IMG/VR virus record: IMGVR_UViG_3300036900_000205
Coordinates: 1 to 43,879 of that record
Length of the DNA: 43,879 nucleotides
Direction: 5' to 3' (one strand)
Source of the DNA: a virus
Under the pieces are notes generated by a model. It made no database searches and was not told where the DNA came from. It was given only the letters and a program-made list of their open reading frames with translations. Position numbers and translations under genes: made by a program. Below are positions 37,785 to 43,879 of this stretch, in pieces. Position 1 is the stretch's first letter; each line of letters opens with the position of its first letter.

Positions 37785-39446
37785 TCATCCTGTTAGTCCG
37801 GGCATCCAGTCAGAAAGCCCGAAACCGGGTTCACCTGGTTGCCATTCTTCCTCGGCTTCGGGGAATGGATCTGGCGTGGCGTATTCGGCTTTCCCGTAGA
37901 CGCGGTTGTATGCATCCTGCTCGATGTAGTTCTGGAAGGCCTCTTCATCCTGCATCTCAAAGCCTTCGGCCGCGATCGACGCCGGCAGGTGTGCCGCGAC
38001 CCGGCTCACCGCGCTGGCGACTTCGAACTCCTCCACCATGCCAAAGTGATAGAGCTGTCGGAATACTTCCTGCACATTGCCGATGTGGGCGCTGAAGAGC
38101 AGTCTGCCGCCGAGCAGGTGGGGCTCGGCGCTTTTGATGGCCAGGTTGCGGGCGGTGTCGTCCTGCAGAAAATCTCCCCAGGTGATTTCAACTCGCCAAT
38201 CCTGTTCGAGCGCTTCGTTGCGGATGTGCTGCTGCATGGTGCGGGCGCCCGGAGTGTCCTCGATTTCAACGCGATGGGATTCCCACTTTTTGGCCACGCT
38301 CACCACACGTCGCGCCAGGGCGCTGGGCGTGAGCTGCGCCCGTACCACTTCAACGATGGTCATACGGCCATCACGCTCGATGCCCACGGCGCAGGCCGCG
38401 TTCTTGCACTCGGCGTATTCGAAGCGCCAGGCGATATGCACGTTCTCATCATGCTGGGCAGCATCCTCGCTCACCTTGGCCGCTTCCAGTCTCTCTATTG
38501 GGAATGTGGGTACAAAGTTGCCTTCGGCCACGTTCATGTACTGCGTCCAGTAGGTTTCTGGGTCCAGGGCCTTCTCTTCTCTGAGGAATTGCCATGAAAT
38601 CTGCTCAGGAAACTGCAAAATGACATCGTCTTCAGTCAATTCGTCATCGTCGAGCTTTAAAGCGTGTGGGCGCCGGATATAAGCCGGTTTCCAGAGGAGA
38701 ATTGTCTCCTCGCCGGCCTTGGTAATCATGTCACCGTACAGGTCCATAGGACCGTAGCGCGTTCCGGTGATATCCACGTAGCCGCCTTCGCCCAGCATTT
38801 TCAGATTGAGGTAAAAATTCTTCTTCACCTTACGCAATCCGAATGAGGTTTGGCTGTTGCGGTTGTCCTGCACGTCTTCGCTCTTGATCCAGTCCGGATG
38901 CCAGCCTGAGAGCGATTGCTCGATCGAGACGCCCTTTACTGTGGGGTCGCGGCGGAACTTCGTTCGTGCCGGCGTGGTGAATTCGCCGGCCTTGTTCATC
39001 TTGTGGAGTACGTGTTCGGGAAAGCAAAGATGGAGGGCGCCCCGCGGAGCGCCCTCGGGACAATAGAAGTGGCTGGCCACTTCGGCCACAAATGCATCAG
39101 CCAGGGGAGAGTCGGGCGAATTAGAAGCCGTCATCACCATGACGGCCACATCCGGAAAGCCACATACGAGCTGTACGGTATCGGCAATATTGAAGGTTGT
39201 TTTGTAGGTTTTGCGCGGCAACAGAACGATGCGCCGGCGCTTCCTGCTTTGCTGAAAAATAGGTTTGGTCGGATCTTTCTTAATGAAGACGTCGGCCACC
39301 TGGCGGTGGCTCTCTTCAGTCACCTTGTCGTAGCCCAGCACATATTTGGTGAGCCAGAAAAGATCGGTCTGCATGCGCCAGCGTAGAAACTGGCGATACG
39401 ATTCGTCTTCGCTGATTCGAGCAATGTCGATTTCGTTTTCGGTCAT
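37785..39446 (-). CDS. terL: Terminase large subunit
   Basis: A 553-residue DNA-packaging motor. The N-terminal ATPase has a non-classical Walker A, LLPRKTYKTT (residues 75-84), as in other terminases with PRxxxKTT, a Walker B-like WIKSED (186-191), and coupling residues TASNSP. The C-terminal half reads like the RNase H-fold nuclease: HIAWRFEYAE, ERDGRMTIVEVVR, and later HLLGGRLLFSAHIG. Acidic residues sit at the expected nuclease positions, though the first is a Glu. The length fits podoviral TerL. It follows the His-rich small protein by ATGA. No small terminase is recognised with certainty. Confidence 0.88.
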   Translation of the reverse strand: MTENEIDIARISEDESYRQFLRWRMQTDLFWLTKYVLGYDKVTEESHRQVADVFIKKDPTKPIFQQSRKRRRIVLLPRKTYKTTFNIADTVQLVCGFPDVAVMVMTASNSPDSPLADAFVAEVASHFYCPEGAPRGALHLCFPEHVLHKMNKAGEFTTPARTKFRRDPTVKGVSIEQSLSGWHPDWIKSEDVQDNRNSQTSFGLRKVKKNFYLNLKMLGEGGYVDITGTRYGPMDLYGDMITKAGEETILLWKPAYIRRPHALKLDDDELTEDDVILQFPEQISWQFLREEKALDPETYWTQYMNVAEGNFVPTFPIERLEAAKVSEDAAQHDENVHIAWRFEYAECKNAACAVGIERDGRMTIVEVVRAQLTPSALARRVVSVAKKWESHRVEIEDTPGARTMQQHIRNEALEQDWRVEITWGDFLQDDTARNLAIKSAEPHLLGGRLLFSAHIGNVQEVFRQLYHFGMVEEFEVASAVSRVAAHLPASIAAEGFEMQDEEAFQNYIEQDAYNRVYGKAEYATPDPFPEAEEEWQPGEPGFGLSDWMPGLTG

Positions 39447-39757
39447 GCCATCTCGGGCTCGGGTTGCTGTTCCTGTGCTTCCGGTGGCGCGCCATCTTCG
39501 CCCGTCGCGGCGCCTACATCAGGCTGATCGCCCATATGTTCGTCGAAATGGGCTTGCTGAGCCTCGGCGCCTGGCAGGACGTGTTCTTCCGTATGCGAAA
39601 ACCCCTCGCTTTTATTCGCGGCGCCGTGGTGCTTATGAACGTGGGCGATGTAGCCTCCATTCGCGGCGCGTTCATAGTGAACGCCGTGGGTGTGCGTTTT
39701 CCCTTTCTTTTTGTGCTCTCCAGCGAGCGCACGCTTGATTTCATCCTCTGCAGCCAT
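39443..39757 (-). CDS. His-rich small protein upstream of TerL
   Basis: A 104-residue protein from ATG 39757 with a strong AGGAGGAT site. The N-terminus MAAEDEIKRALAGEHKKKGK leads into a His-rich middle (THTHGVHYERAANGGYIAHV, HKHHGAANKSEGFSHTEEHV) and an acidic, Pro/Gln-rich tail. The His clusters could bind metal. It sits where a small terminase often lies, but has none of its usual helix-turn-helix pattern. Its stop overlaps TerL's start (ATGA). Confidence 0.65.
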   Translation of the reverse strand: MAAEDEIKRALAGEHKKKGKTHTHGVHYERAANGGYIAHVHKHHGAANKSEGFSHTEEHVLPGAEAQQAHFDEHMGDQPDVGAATGEDGAPPEAQEQQPEPEMA

Positions 39758-39768
39758 CCTGAATCCTC

Positions 39769-39795
39769 CTATGTGGGGCATATGTTCCGCATAGA
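39769..39795. repeat. CATATG-type 11-bp phased array, site 7
   Basis: CTATG (39769), ATATG (39780) and ATAGA (39791) are each 11 bp apart, just upstream of the ribosome binding site of the His-rich gene and so of the TerL operon. Confidence 0.55.
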
Positions 39796-39848
39796 CGAAA
39801 ATTAGGCGAAACCGTTTGTACGAGTGTACTTCGTATGAACGTGCCGGA

Positions 39849-39870
39849 CATATGTAATGCATATGCCCGG
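39849..39870. repeat. CATATG-type 11-bp phased array, site 8
   Basis: CATATG at 39849 and 39860, exactly 11 bp apart, in the 146-bp gap between the His-rich gene and the virion-type gene at 39904. TACGAG/TCGTAT-like elements (39816-39837, 39885-39900) flank it. Confidence 0.55.
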
Positions 39871-39903
39871 CAAATCAATGAAAGTTTGTACGGCTCGTAT
39901 CGC

Positions 39904-40479
39904 CTAAAAGGCAATTTCGAAGTTGGCGAGGTTGCCCACGTTGGCGCCGGCGGTATTAAAGGTGAGTCCCACCGCGACGTAGAAGACGGGATCTGCGGGC
40001 TGTACGACTGTACCGCCCTGTGTCACGGGCTGGTTGCTGCCGTTGAGAAGCGTTATTCCCGCGGTGACCGCCGCGCTGGCGTCGAAGAGATTCATCACCA
40101 TCTGATTGAACGTTCCCTGCAGCAGCCCGCTGGTCGAATCGAAAATGACATTCGCTTCGATCCACCAGGGCGTCCAGGTGTTCGGCACGGTGCGCGCAGT
40201 TCCTGAACAAAGTTGGATCCAATTTGCGGGCACCAGCGGCGAGGCCGGGTATGTCTGCTGTGCATACAGAGTCGCTTTGGCCGTATAGGCGGCGCCGGCC
40301 GTGAAGAGATTCCCTTCAGCACGGATTGTGAATCGCTTGGCTTCGAGCGTGAGTTTGCCTGGTACTGGCAGAGAGCAGGCCAGGGCATTGTTCGATGCGA
40401 GTGAGAAAAGTTGGGCTGTGGCTACAGCTGCGGTAACCGGATTAGCCGGTGCAGCGCGTTTGATCGCAGAGCTGCTCAT
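39904..40479 (-). CDS. Virion surface/structural-type protein
   Basis: A 191-residue beta-rich protein (MSSSAIKRAAPANPVTAAVA, then VPGKLTLEAKRFTIRAEGNL, PVFYVAVGLTFNTAGANVGN). Polar, Thr/Ala-rich, without charged helices or catalytic motif, it looks like a virion decoration or surface protein. It has an excellent AGGAGGGG site 7 nt before the ATG at 40479, suggesting high output. It is separated from the TerL operon by 146 bp with two binding-type arrays, so it may be its own unit. Confidence 0.6.
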   Translation of the reverse strand: MSSSAIKRAAPANPVTAAVATAQLFSLASNNALACSLPVPGKLTLEAKRFTIRAEGNLFTAGAAYTAKATLYAQQTYPASPLVPANWIQLCSGTARTVPNTWTPWWIEANVIFDSTSGLLQGTFNQMVMNLFDASAAVTAGITLLNGSNQPVTQGGTVVQPADPVFYVAVGLTFNTAGANVGNLANFEIAF

Positions 40480-40551
40480 TGTCGACCCCTCCTTTTTGTG
40501 GGGAGAGAAATAAGCCGCGCGGCGACTCGCGTCTATGTCGTCAAGGATGAA

Positions 40552-40566
40552 CCGTATACGATACGG
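40552..40566. promoter_or_regulatory. Palindromic operator candidate
   Basis: CCGTAT-ACG-ATACGG, a perfect 6-bp inverted repeat with 3-bp centre. It lies between the XRE regulator's stop (40587) and the strong ribosome site of the virion-type gene (start 40479) on the same strand. It also shares TCGTATACG with the dispersed TCGTAY elements at 43.1 kb. Confidence 0.55.
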
Positions 40567-40586
40567 ACCGCAAGGGGGATTTACTT

Positions 40587-40817
40587 TTAGTCTACGGTGA
40601 TGAAAAGTTCTGTCATCTTTAGATTGAGGGCCTGGGAGATGCTGTAGACCGTTCGTATGCCTGGCTCAGCTTTCCCGTTTTCGATCTTGCTGAGATTGAT
40701 TCGGCTGAGGCCTGCAAGCGCAGAAAGCATCTCCTGCGTCATATCGCGCTGCTTTCGCCAGTAGCGAATGCGATCGCCAACCTTGATACAAACATCTATG
40801 GGCGGCCGCCTCATCAT
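40587..40817 (-). CDS. XRE-family helix-turn-helix regulator
   Basis: A 76-residue, single-domain HTH protein. The core DRIRYWRKQRDMTQEMLSAL, AGLSRINLSKIENGKAEPGI (about residues 15-53) is typical of XRE repressors. The start is either of the two adjacent ATGs. It is transcribed toward the virion-type gene and lies beside the palindrome 40552-40566, so it is a good candidate for a late or lysogeny regulator, perhaps paired against the early-operon XRE at 6787-7071. Confidence 0.83.
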   Translation of the reverse strand: MMRRPPIDVCIKVGDRIRYWRKQRDMTQEMLSALAGLSRINLSKIENGKAEPGIRTVYSISQALNLKMTELFITVD

Positions 40818-40884
40818 CCCAGCATCGGAGGGGTCCGCCGGAAACGTGTATCGTTAACATTACAACTTCAAAAAGAAGCTGGTT

Positions 40885-41196
40885 TTAGGTGATATGCAGT
40901 TCGTTAGCCATCACCATCTGGCCTGTGTCGATTTGCGATTCTGTTTTCTTCCTGGCCGGCCGTCCGGGGCGCATGCCCTGAGTCTCGCGGCGCCACTTCG
41001 CAAACAGTTTGCGTTCCTCCGGAGTTGAGGGCGCATTACAGTAGCGGCATTTGCCGAGATCGCGCCGCTGCCGGCGTGCGTTCTTGAGAATCTTCGCGCA
41101 GGCGTCAGTGCAGGTCACGGCCTTGCGAATAATCCGCGCCTCGGGCACCGGATTGCGGCATACACAACACCAGACTTTCATTGTCTTTGTCTTCAT
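40885..41196 (-). CDS. Zinc-finger-type protein with two Cys clusters
   Basis: A 103-residue protein from ATG 41196. It contains CCVCRNPVPEARIIRKAVTC then DAC, followed by CRYCNAPSTPEERKLFAKW, which read as two zinc knuckles, and a basic tail (RPGRPARKKTES). The start has a GAGGA site and overlaps the nuclease gene's stop as ATGA, so the two may act together. A DNA- or RNA-binding role is inferred. Confidence 0.7.
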   Translation of the reverse strand: MKTKTMKVWCCVCRNPVPEARIIRKAVTCTDACAKILKNARRQRRDLGKCRYCNAPSTPEERKLFAKWRRETQGMRPGRPARKKTESQIDTGQMVMANELHIT

Positions 41197-41564
41197 ACTT
41201 CCTCGATTTTGATTTTATGCAAGAGCCACGCCAAACGTTTTTTGATCTTGTAGACCTGAGTTTTTACTCCTTTAGCATCGAGCACATGATGACCGCTCTG
41301 ATCATCAAAGACGAAATCGGCAATATACGTAACACCGCGCTCCTGGCTATCGCCGGGCACTAACTCGATATGTTTTTGTTCTTGTAAATTCCAGATCGTG
41401 CCGGAGCTGGCCAGTGCATAAAGTCGCGTGGCTACATCTGCCTCGTGTTTCGATGCATATTTGCCAGCGCGCTCATTGCGAAATTTTGAGGGAGCGGCTT
41501 CGCGCTGACCGGTGACGAATTCGGTCCACGCTTGCCGATCGGCTTTGCGGCTCATCCTAGTCAT
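41193..41564 (-). CDS. DUF1064-type endonuclease (Holliday-junction resolvase-like)
   Basis: A 123-residue protein. The core fits the phage DUF1064 family: KYASKHEADVATRLY, an Asp in the YIADFVF strand, LDAKGV and a basic helix (KIKKRLAWLLH). These give the PD-(D/E)xK pattern E, D, D/A-K of VRR-NUC-like resolvases. It could cut branched phage DNA before packaging. Start is 41564, or 41555 if the second Met is used. Neither has a strong ribosome site. Confidence 0.8.
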   Translation of the reverse strand: MTRMSRKADRQAWTEFVTGQREAAPSKFRNERAGKYASKHEADVATRLYALASSGTIWNLQEQKHIELVPGDSQERGVTYIADFVFDDQSGHHVLDAKGVKTQVYKIKKRLAWLLHKIKIEEV

Positions 41565-41883
41565 AAATACAGTTGACGGCGCTTTGCGGTTGGAATATTT
41601 TCGCGTTTATGTCTGTTGAAAAAGTTGCTCCTAGTGTACCAGTTTTATGATGCGGTTCTTTCCCCAAATTTCGCTGTTTTCAATTCCTGTAGTTCACGTC
41701 GCCGCTGAGAAAAAATCTGCTGTTTTAGCAGCAGAAGGAATGTTCCAGTTTTCGAAAATTTGAAACGTTTTGGGCCTGTACTCGGACAGGATCAAGCGCA
41801 TTTGCGTGCGAGTGAAGCTGCGTTCGCGCGCGCATGTTGCTTGCTGTTTCCCTGTGCACAGCCAAATTTGTGGAGGAAAATGA
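41565..41883. other. Divergent intergenic region
   Basis: About 320 bp between the nuclease gene and the DUF1376 gene, which read away from each other. It contains one clear hairpin (see 41711-41735) and AT-rich stretches near 41680-41765, plus a GGAGGA ribosome site before 41884. I see no convincing -35/-10 pair, although both genes must have promoters here. Confidence 0.5.
41711..41735 (-). terminator. Possible minus-strand terminator or attenuator
   Basis: TCTGCTG (41716-41722) pairs with CAGCAGA (41729-41735). Preceding A-run (41711-41715) becomes a T-run on the minus strand, so a minus transcript reading from right to left would stop here, before reaching the nuclease gene at 41564. It could block antisense or attenuate a leader. 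Confidence 0.5.
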
Positions 41884-42954
41884 ATGGGCTCGCTGCCGCG
41901 CCATGTGATGTTGCTCGATGTGGGCGAACTTTTAACTTCTATCAAAGGATGGAGTCCCACTCGAAAAGGTATATATCTCGAGTTGCTCGCCTATTACTGG
42001 ATGCGAGGCCATCTTCCCAAAAAGCCTGAATCGTTGGCGCGCATCGCCCAGGTCCCTGCGGCCGTATGGAGAGATGCGGCCGTATTCGTGATGGAGCTGT
42101 TTCATCTGGGCGCTGACGGTGTTTATCACCACCCACAAGTGGATGAGCTGCGTAATGCGTGGCTTGAGAAGCAGCGCCGTATCAGTGAACAACGTCGCAA
42201 TGCGGTCAATGTGCGGTGGGCTAAATATCGCGAAAAACTACGTCAAATCGAGGGGGGAGAAAATCCAGCGAAAACGGCCGATACGGTCGTACAATCTCGT
42301 ATAAAAAATAATCCCCTTCAAGGTTCCCCCTCTGGACTCCCTCTCCTACAACCCCTAAAGCAAAAGCCAGGCAATAACGCGCGCCCGGCGCTCGCGCGTG
42401 GTTTGAGTGCCGAGGCCGGCAAGACCGGTCCGGTTCCGGGCTGGCGGCAGGCCGTCGAGGGGCAGCACAGAAGCGTAAATAAGGCGAAACCGTTGAATAT
42501 ACGCCGTATAGCCCGTCAGGCATCTGGGGGGGTAGGAAAGGCAGCAGGCGGTCGAGAAAAAGGCGGCAGGGTGCCTCCGAGGGGCCGGAATGGGCATTCT
42601 AGCGCCGTATCGGATCGGCAAAATGCCAAGTTTCTGGATGACGCTCGTTTTGCCGGTTTTTTGACCGAGGTAAAGCGTTACTGGAAAGCCATGAACAAAG
42701 AGGGCCCAGCCTGCCCTTCTTCGGACGCTGACAATTCCGCCCTGGCGCAGGTGCTTCGAGATGATCCCGCATTGACCCTTACGCAATTCAGGTCAATGCT
42801 GCACAACCGCGCGGATTCAGCGGCTGCGGGCGAGATCAACCCTTCTGCATTGCCGCGCACCTGGCTGCGCCAGATCGCGGAGTTTGCAACTGGCCCGCTC
42901 GATCGCTACGGCAAGCCATTACGAAGACCAGTGCGCGCTACACGCGCGTTCTAG
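41884..42954 (+). CDS. DUF1376-type replication protein with low-complexity linker
   Basis: A 356-residue protein, start supported by GGAGGA. Residues 1-95 (SPTRKGIYLELLAYYWMRGH, LARIAQVPAAVWRDAAVFVM) match DUF1376 N-terminal domains of phage replication proteins. Residues ~120-240 are basic and low-complexity (GKAAGGREKGGRVPPRGRNG), lacking folding signals, and hold copy (a) of the TCGTAY element. Residues 250-345 (FAGFLTEVKRYWKAMNKEGP, ALPRTWLRQIAEFATGPLDR) form a helical domain typical of the family's C-terminus. It probably works at replication initiation or helicase loading, alongside Rep and the DnaC-like protein. Confidence 0.8.
   Translation: MGSLPRHVMLLDVGELLTSIKGWSPTRKGIYLELLAYYWMRGHLPKKPESLARIAQVPAAVWRDAAVFVMELFHLGADGVYHHPQVDELRNAWLEKQRRISEQRRNAVNVRWAKYREKLRQIEGGENPAKTADTVVQSRIKNNPLQGSPSGLPLLQPLKQKPGNNARPALARGLSAEAGKTGPVPGWRQAVEGQHRSVNKAKPLNIRRIARQASGGVGKAAGGREKGGRVPPRGRNGHSSAVSDRQNAKFLDDARFAGFLTEVKRYWKAMNKEGPACPSSDADNSALAQVLRDDPALTLTQFRSMLHNRADSAAAGEINPSALPRTWLRQIAEFATGPLDRYGKPLRRPVRATRAF
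42280..42304. repeat. Dispersed TCGTAY element, copy a (inside a gene)
   Basis: GATACGGTCGTAC, three bases, CTCGTATAA: two TCGTAY half-sites exactly 10 bp apart, within the DUF1376 linker. Copies b and c share the sequence and spacing. Confidence 0.6.
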
Positions 42955-43036
42955 GAAGAGCAAGCTGCAATTCAGGCTCGAAAAAGGGCCGTACGGTCCG
43001 TATTTTCGAAGGGGCGAATTTTCGGCGAAAACGAGC

Positions 43037-43061
43037 TATACGGTCGTATCGGCTCGTATAA
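43037..43061. repeat. Dispersed TCGTAY element, copy b
   Basis: TATACGGTCGTAT, three bases, CTCGTATAA. Half-sites 10 bp apart, in the gap between the DUF1376 gene and the 43206 gene. A GTACGGTCCGTAT-like sequence lies at 42991-43003. Confidence 0.6.
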
Positions 43062-43100
43062 CCGGAAAACCAGGATGATGATGATGATGACTTCATGATA

Positions 43101-43117
43101 CATATGTTCTGCATATG
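43101..43117. repeat. CATATG-type 11-bp phased array, site 9
   Basis: CATATG at 43101 and 43112, exactly 11 bp apart, directly followed by TCGTAY copy c (43118). Confidence 0.55.
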
Positions 43118-43142
43118 TATACGGTCGTATACGCTCGTACAA
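43118..43142. repeat. Dispersed TCGTAY element, copy c
   Basis: TATACGGTCGTAT, three bases, CTCGTACAA, placed between CATATG sites 9 and 10, so the two element types alternate upstream of the 43206 operon. Confidence 0.6.
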
Positions 43143-43149
43143 CTGCGAT

Positions 43150-43177
43150 CTATGTCCTGCATATGTCGAACATATAG
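43150..43177. repeat. CATATG-type 11-bp phased array, site 10
   Basis: CTATG (43150), ATATG (43161) and ATATA (43172), each 11 bp apart, ending about 30 bp before the 43206 start codon. Confidence 0.6.
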
Positions 43178-43205
43178 ACGAGATGGGAGGGGGGTGAGGG
43201 GAACA

Positions 43206-43397
43206 ATGGAGCATTACACGAAGGGCACCGTACAGGTATCGGCCTGGTGCAAGGTTTGTCATCGTGAGACCATGCATCGTGTTGACCATGGCCGGCGTGG
43301 GCCTTGCCTTGAATGTATGAAGAAGCGAGAGCACGAGGCCACGATCGCGAGGGCCGCGCGGCAGTCACAGATGAAGCAGGGAGACCTATTCCGATGA
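43206..43397 (+). CDS. Small zinc-finger-type protein
   Basis: A 63-residue protein from ATG 43206, preceded by a purine-rich GGGAGGGGGG stretch. It has WCKVCHRETMHRVDHGRRGP then CLECMKK, four cysteines and histidines fit for one zinc site. The tail is helical and charged. Many phages carry such a protein of unknown function near replication genes. Its stop overlaps the next start as ATGA. Confidence 0.72.
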   Translation: MEHYTKGTVQVSAWCKVCHRETMHRVDHGRRGPCLECMKKREHEATIARAARQSQMKQGDLFR

Positions 43398-43681
43398 GAG
43401 ATGCTCTAGGCAACGAGTTGAAGATTGGAGATCTTGTGGCGGTGCAGCTGGCGCGCCCTTTGATCTACGGGCAGGTAGTTGAAGCCAGCGAAGGCGGCAT
43501 CGTGACCGGGATCAATCACAAGGGCAGCGCGGAAATGCGTCCTGGTCGCATCGTGATAGTGTCGCGGCATATTGTCGACTTCGATCCGCGTGTGCAGATT
43601 GATTCGTTACTGGCGCTACGTAATGACAATGCGTCGGCAGAGGATGTCCATGGCAAGCCATCCGAGACGTTGCCGAATTGA
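43394..43681 (+). CDS. Small hypothetical protein
   Basis: A 95-residue protein from ATG 43394 (MRDALGNELKIGDLVAVQLA), beta-rich with IVTGINHKGSAEMRPGRIVI, so possibly an SH3-like or beta-barrel domain, and a polar tail. Translation is coupled to the zinc-finger gene (ATGA). No family recognised. Confidence 0.65.
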   Translation: MRDALGNELKIGDLVAVQLARPLIYGQVVEASEGGIVTGINHKGSAEMRPGRIVIVSRHIVDFDPRVQIDSLLALRNDNASAEDVHGKPSETLPN

Positions 43682-43879
43682 AATGTGGCACGATTAGCCA
43701 CTAGATTAATTCAATTGCTCCGGTCGCCACTGATTTAAATCTGGGGGTCGCGCAAGTGTGCGTCTGCCAATGAAGTGAATTGAGACAAGGAAATGAATCA
43801 AAACAAGAAAACAAATGAAGATAAGAAAGGAAGTAGGGATGATGGTTGACAGTTAAACAATGAATCAATTAGAAATAAG
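43682..43879. other. Gene-free right end, purine-rich
   Basis: About 200 bp with no gene. There is a short GTGGC/GCCAC hairpin at 43685-43701 without a T-run, then a strongly purine-rich plus strand (43770-43845) and a promoter-like TTGACA. If the element is circular, this joins 1-234, making a 432-bp control region before the clamp-loader gene. Confidence 0.5.
43847..43876 (+). promoter_or_regulatory. Candidate promoter at the right edge
   Basis: TTGACA (43847-43852), 18 bp, then TAGAAA (43871-43876), four of six matches to TATAAT. It points toward the end of the window and, if circular, toward the first operon. The same TTGACA with 18-bp spacing occurs at 146-175. Confidence 0.4.

Noticed and set aside
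1-43879. CRISPR array, insertion sequence, integrase and attachment site
   Set aside because: No regularly spaced 25-40 bp repeats with unique spacers, no transposase or recombinase motifs and no flanking direct repeats were found; the repeats seen are 11-bp and 21-bp types.
1-43879. Terminal direct repeat proving circularity
   Set aside because: The first and last tens of bases share no obvious overlap, so circular closure cannot be claimed from the sequence.

Overview
The window looks like most or all of a phage-plasmid: a podovirus-type virion gene set joined to a plasmid replication and partition module, with no integrase, transposase, rRNA, tRNA or CRISPR array seen. GC looks moderately high, about 55-60% by eye. 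The host is probably a soil bacterium. The tail-fibre and adaptor wording resembles acidobacterial phage sequences, but nothing here proves the host. I could not find matching ends, so circularity is untested.

Layout. (1) 1-4134, mostly plus strand: a clamp-loader-like AAA+ ATPase, an ArdC-type antirestriction protein, two small proteins, a frameshifted small membrane protein followed by a candidate structured RNA and two terminators, then ParA, a ribbon-helix-helix partner and a zinc-ribbon protein. (2) 4105-5280: a Rep_3 initiator on the minus strand, with three 20-21 bp iterons upstream and a perfect 21-bp tandem repeat. (3) 5267-12775, minus strand: a tightly overlapping early/DNA-metabolism operon with an SMC/RecN-like ATPase, small Zn and coiled-coil proteins, a HerA-like ATPase with tandem winged-helix repeats, a DnaC-like helicase loader and an XRE regulator. 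(4) 12899-39757, minus strand: the virion operon, read right to left as His-rich protein, TerL, small proteins, portal, an Acb2-like small protein, scaffold candidate, N4-gp56-like major capsid, adaptors, tail nozzle, internal virion proteins, cell-wall hydrolase, tail fibre with an SGNH-like domain, a clan-A glycoside hydrolase and a holin candidate. (5) 39904-43681: a virion-type protein, an XRE regulator, a Zn protein with a DUF1064 nuclease, then on the plus strand a DUF1376 replication protein and two small genes.

The strongest unexplained signal is a family of short arrays built on CATATG-like cores repeated with an 11-bp (one helical turn) period. They sit at about ten separate loci, mostly just upstream of transcription units, including parA and the first operon. 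I infer one sequence-specific protein, with the ribbon-helix-helix ParA partner as prime suspect, that binds many sites and may combine partition with global control. A second dispersed element (TATACGGTCGTAY, three bases, CTCGTAYAA) is concentrated at 42.2-43.2 kb. A third signal is a duplicated cassette: a small membrane-anchored coiled-coil protein followed directly by a conserved stem-loop, at 2.44-2.68 kb and 29.55-29.80 kb.

Three small genes appear to need a one-base correction in a G or A run (2496-2498, 37506-37508, 31502-31507). This suggests either homopolymer errors in the assembly or recoding.
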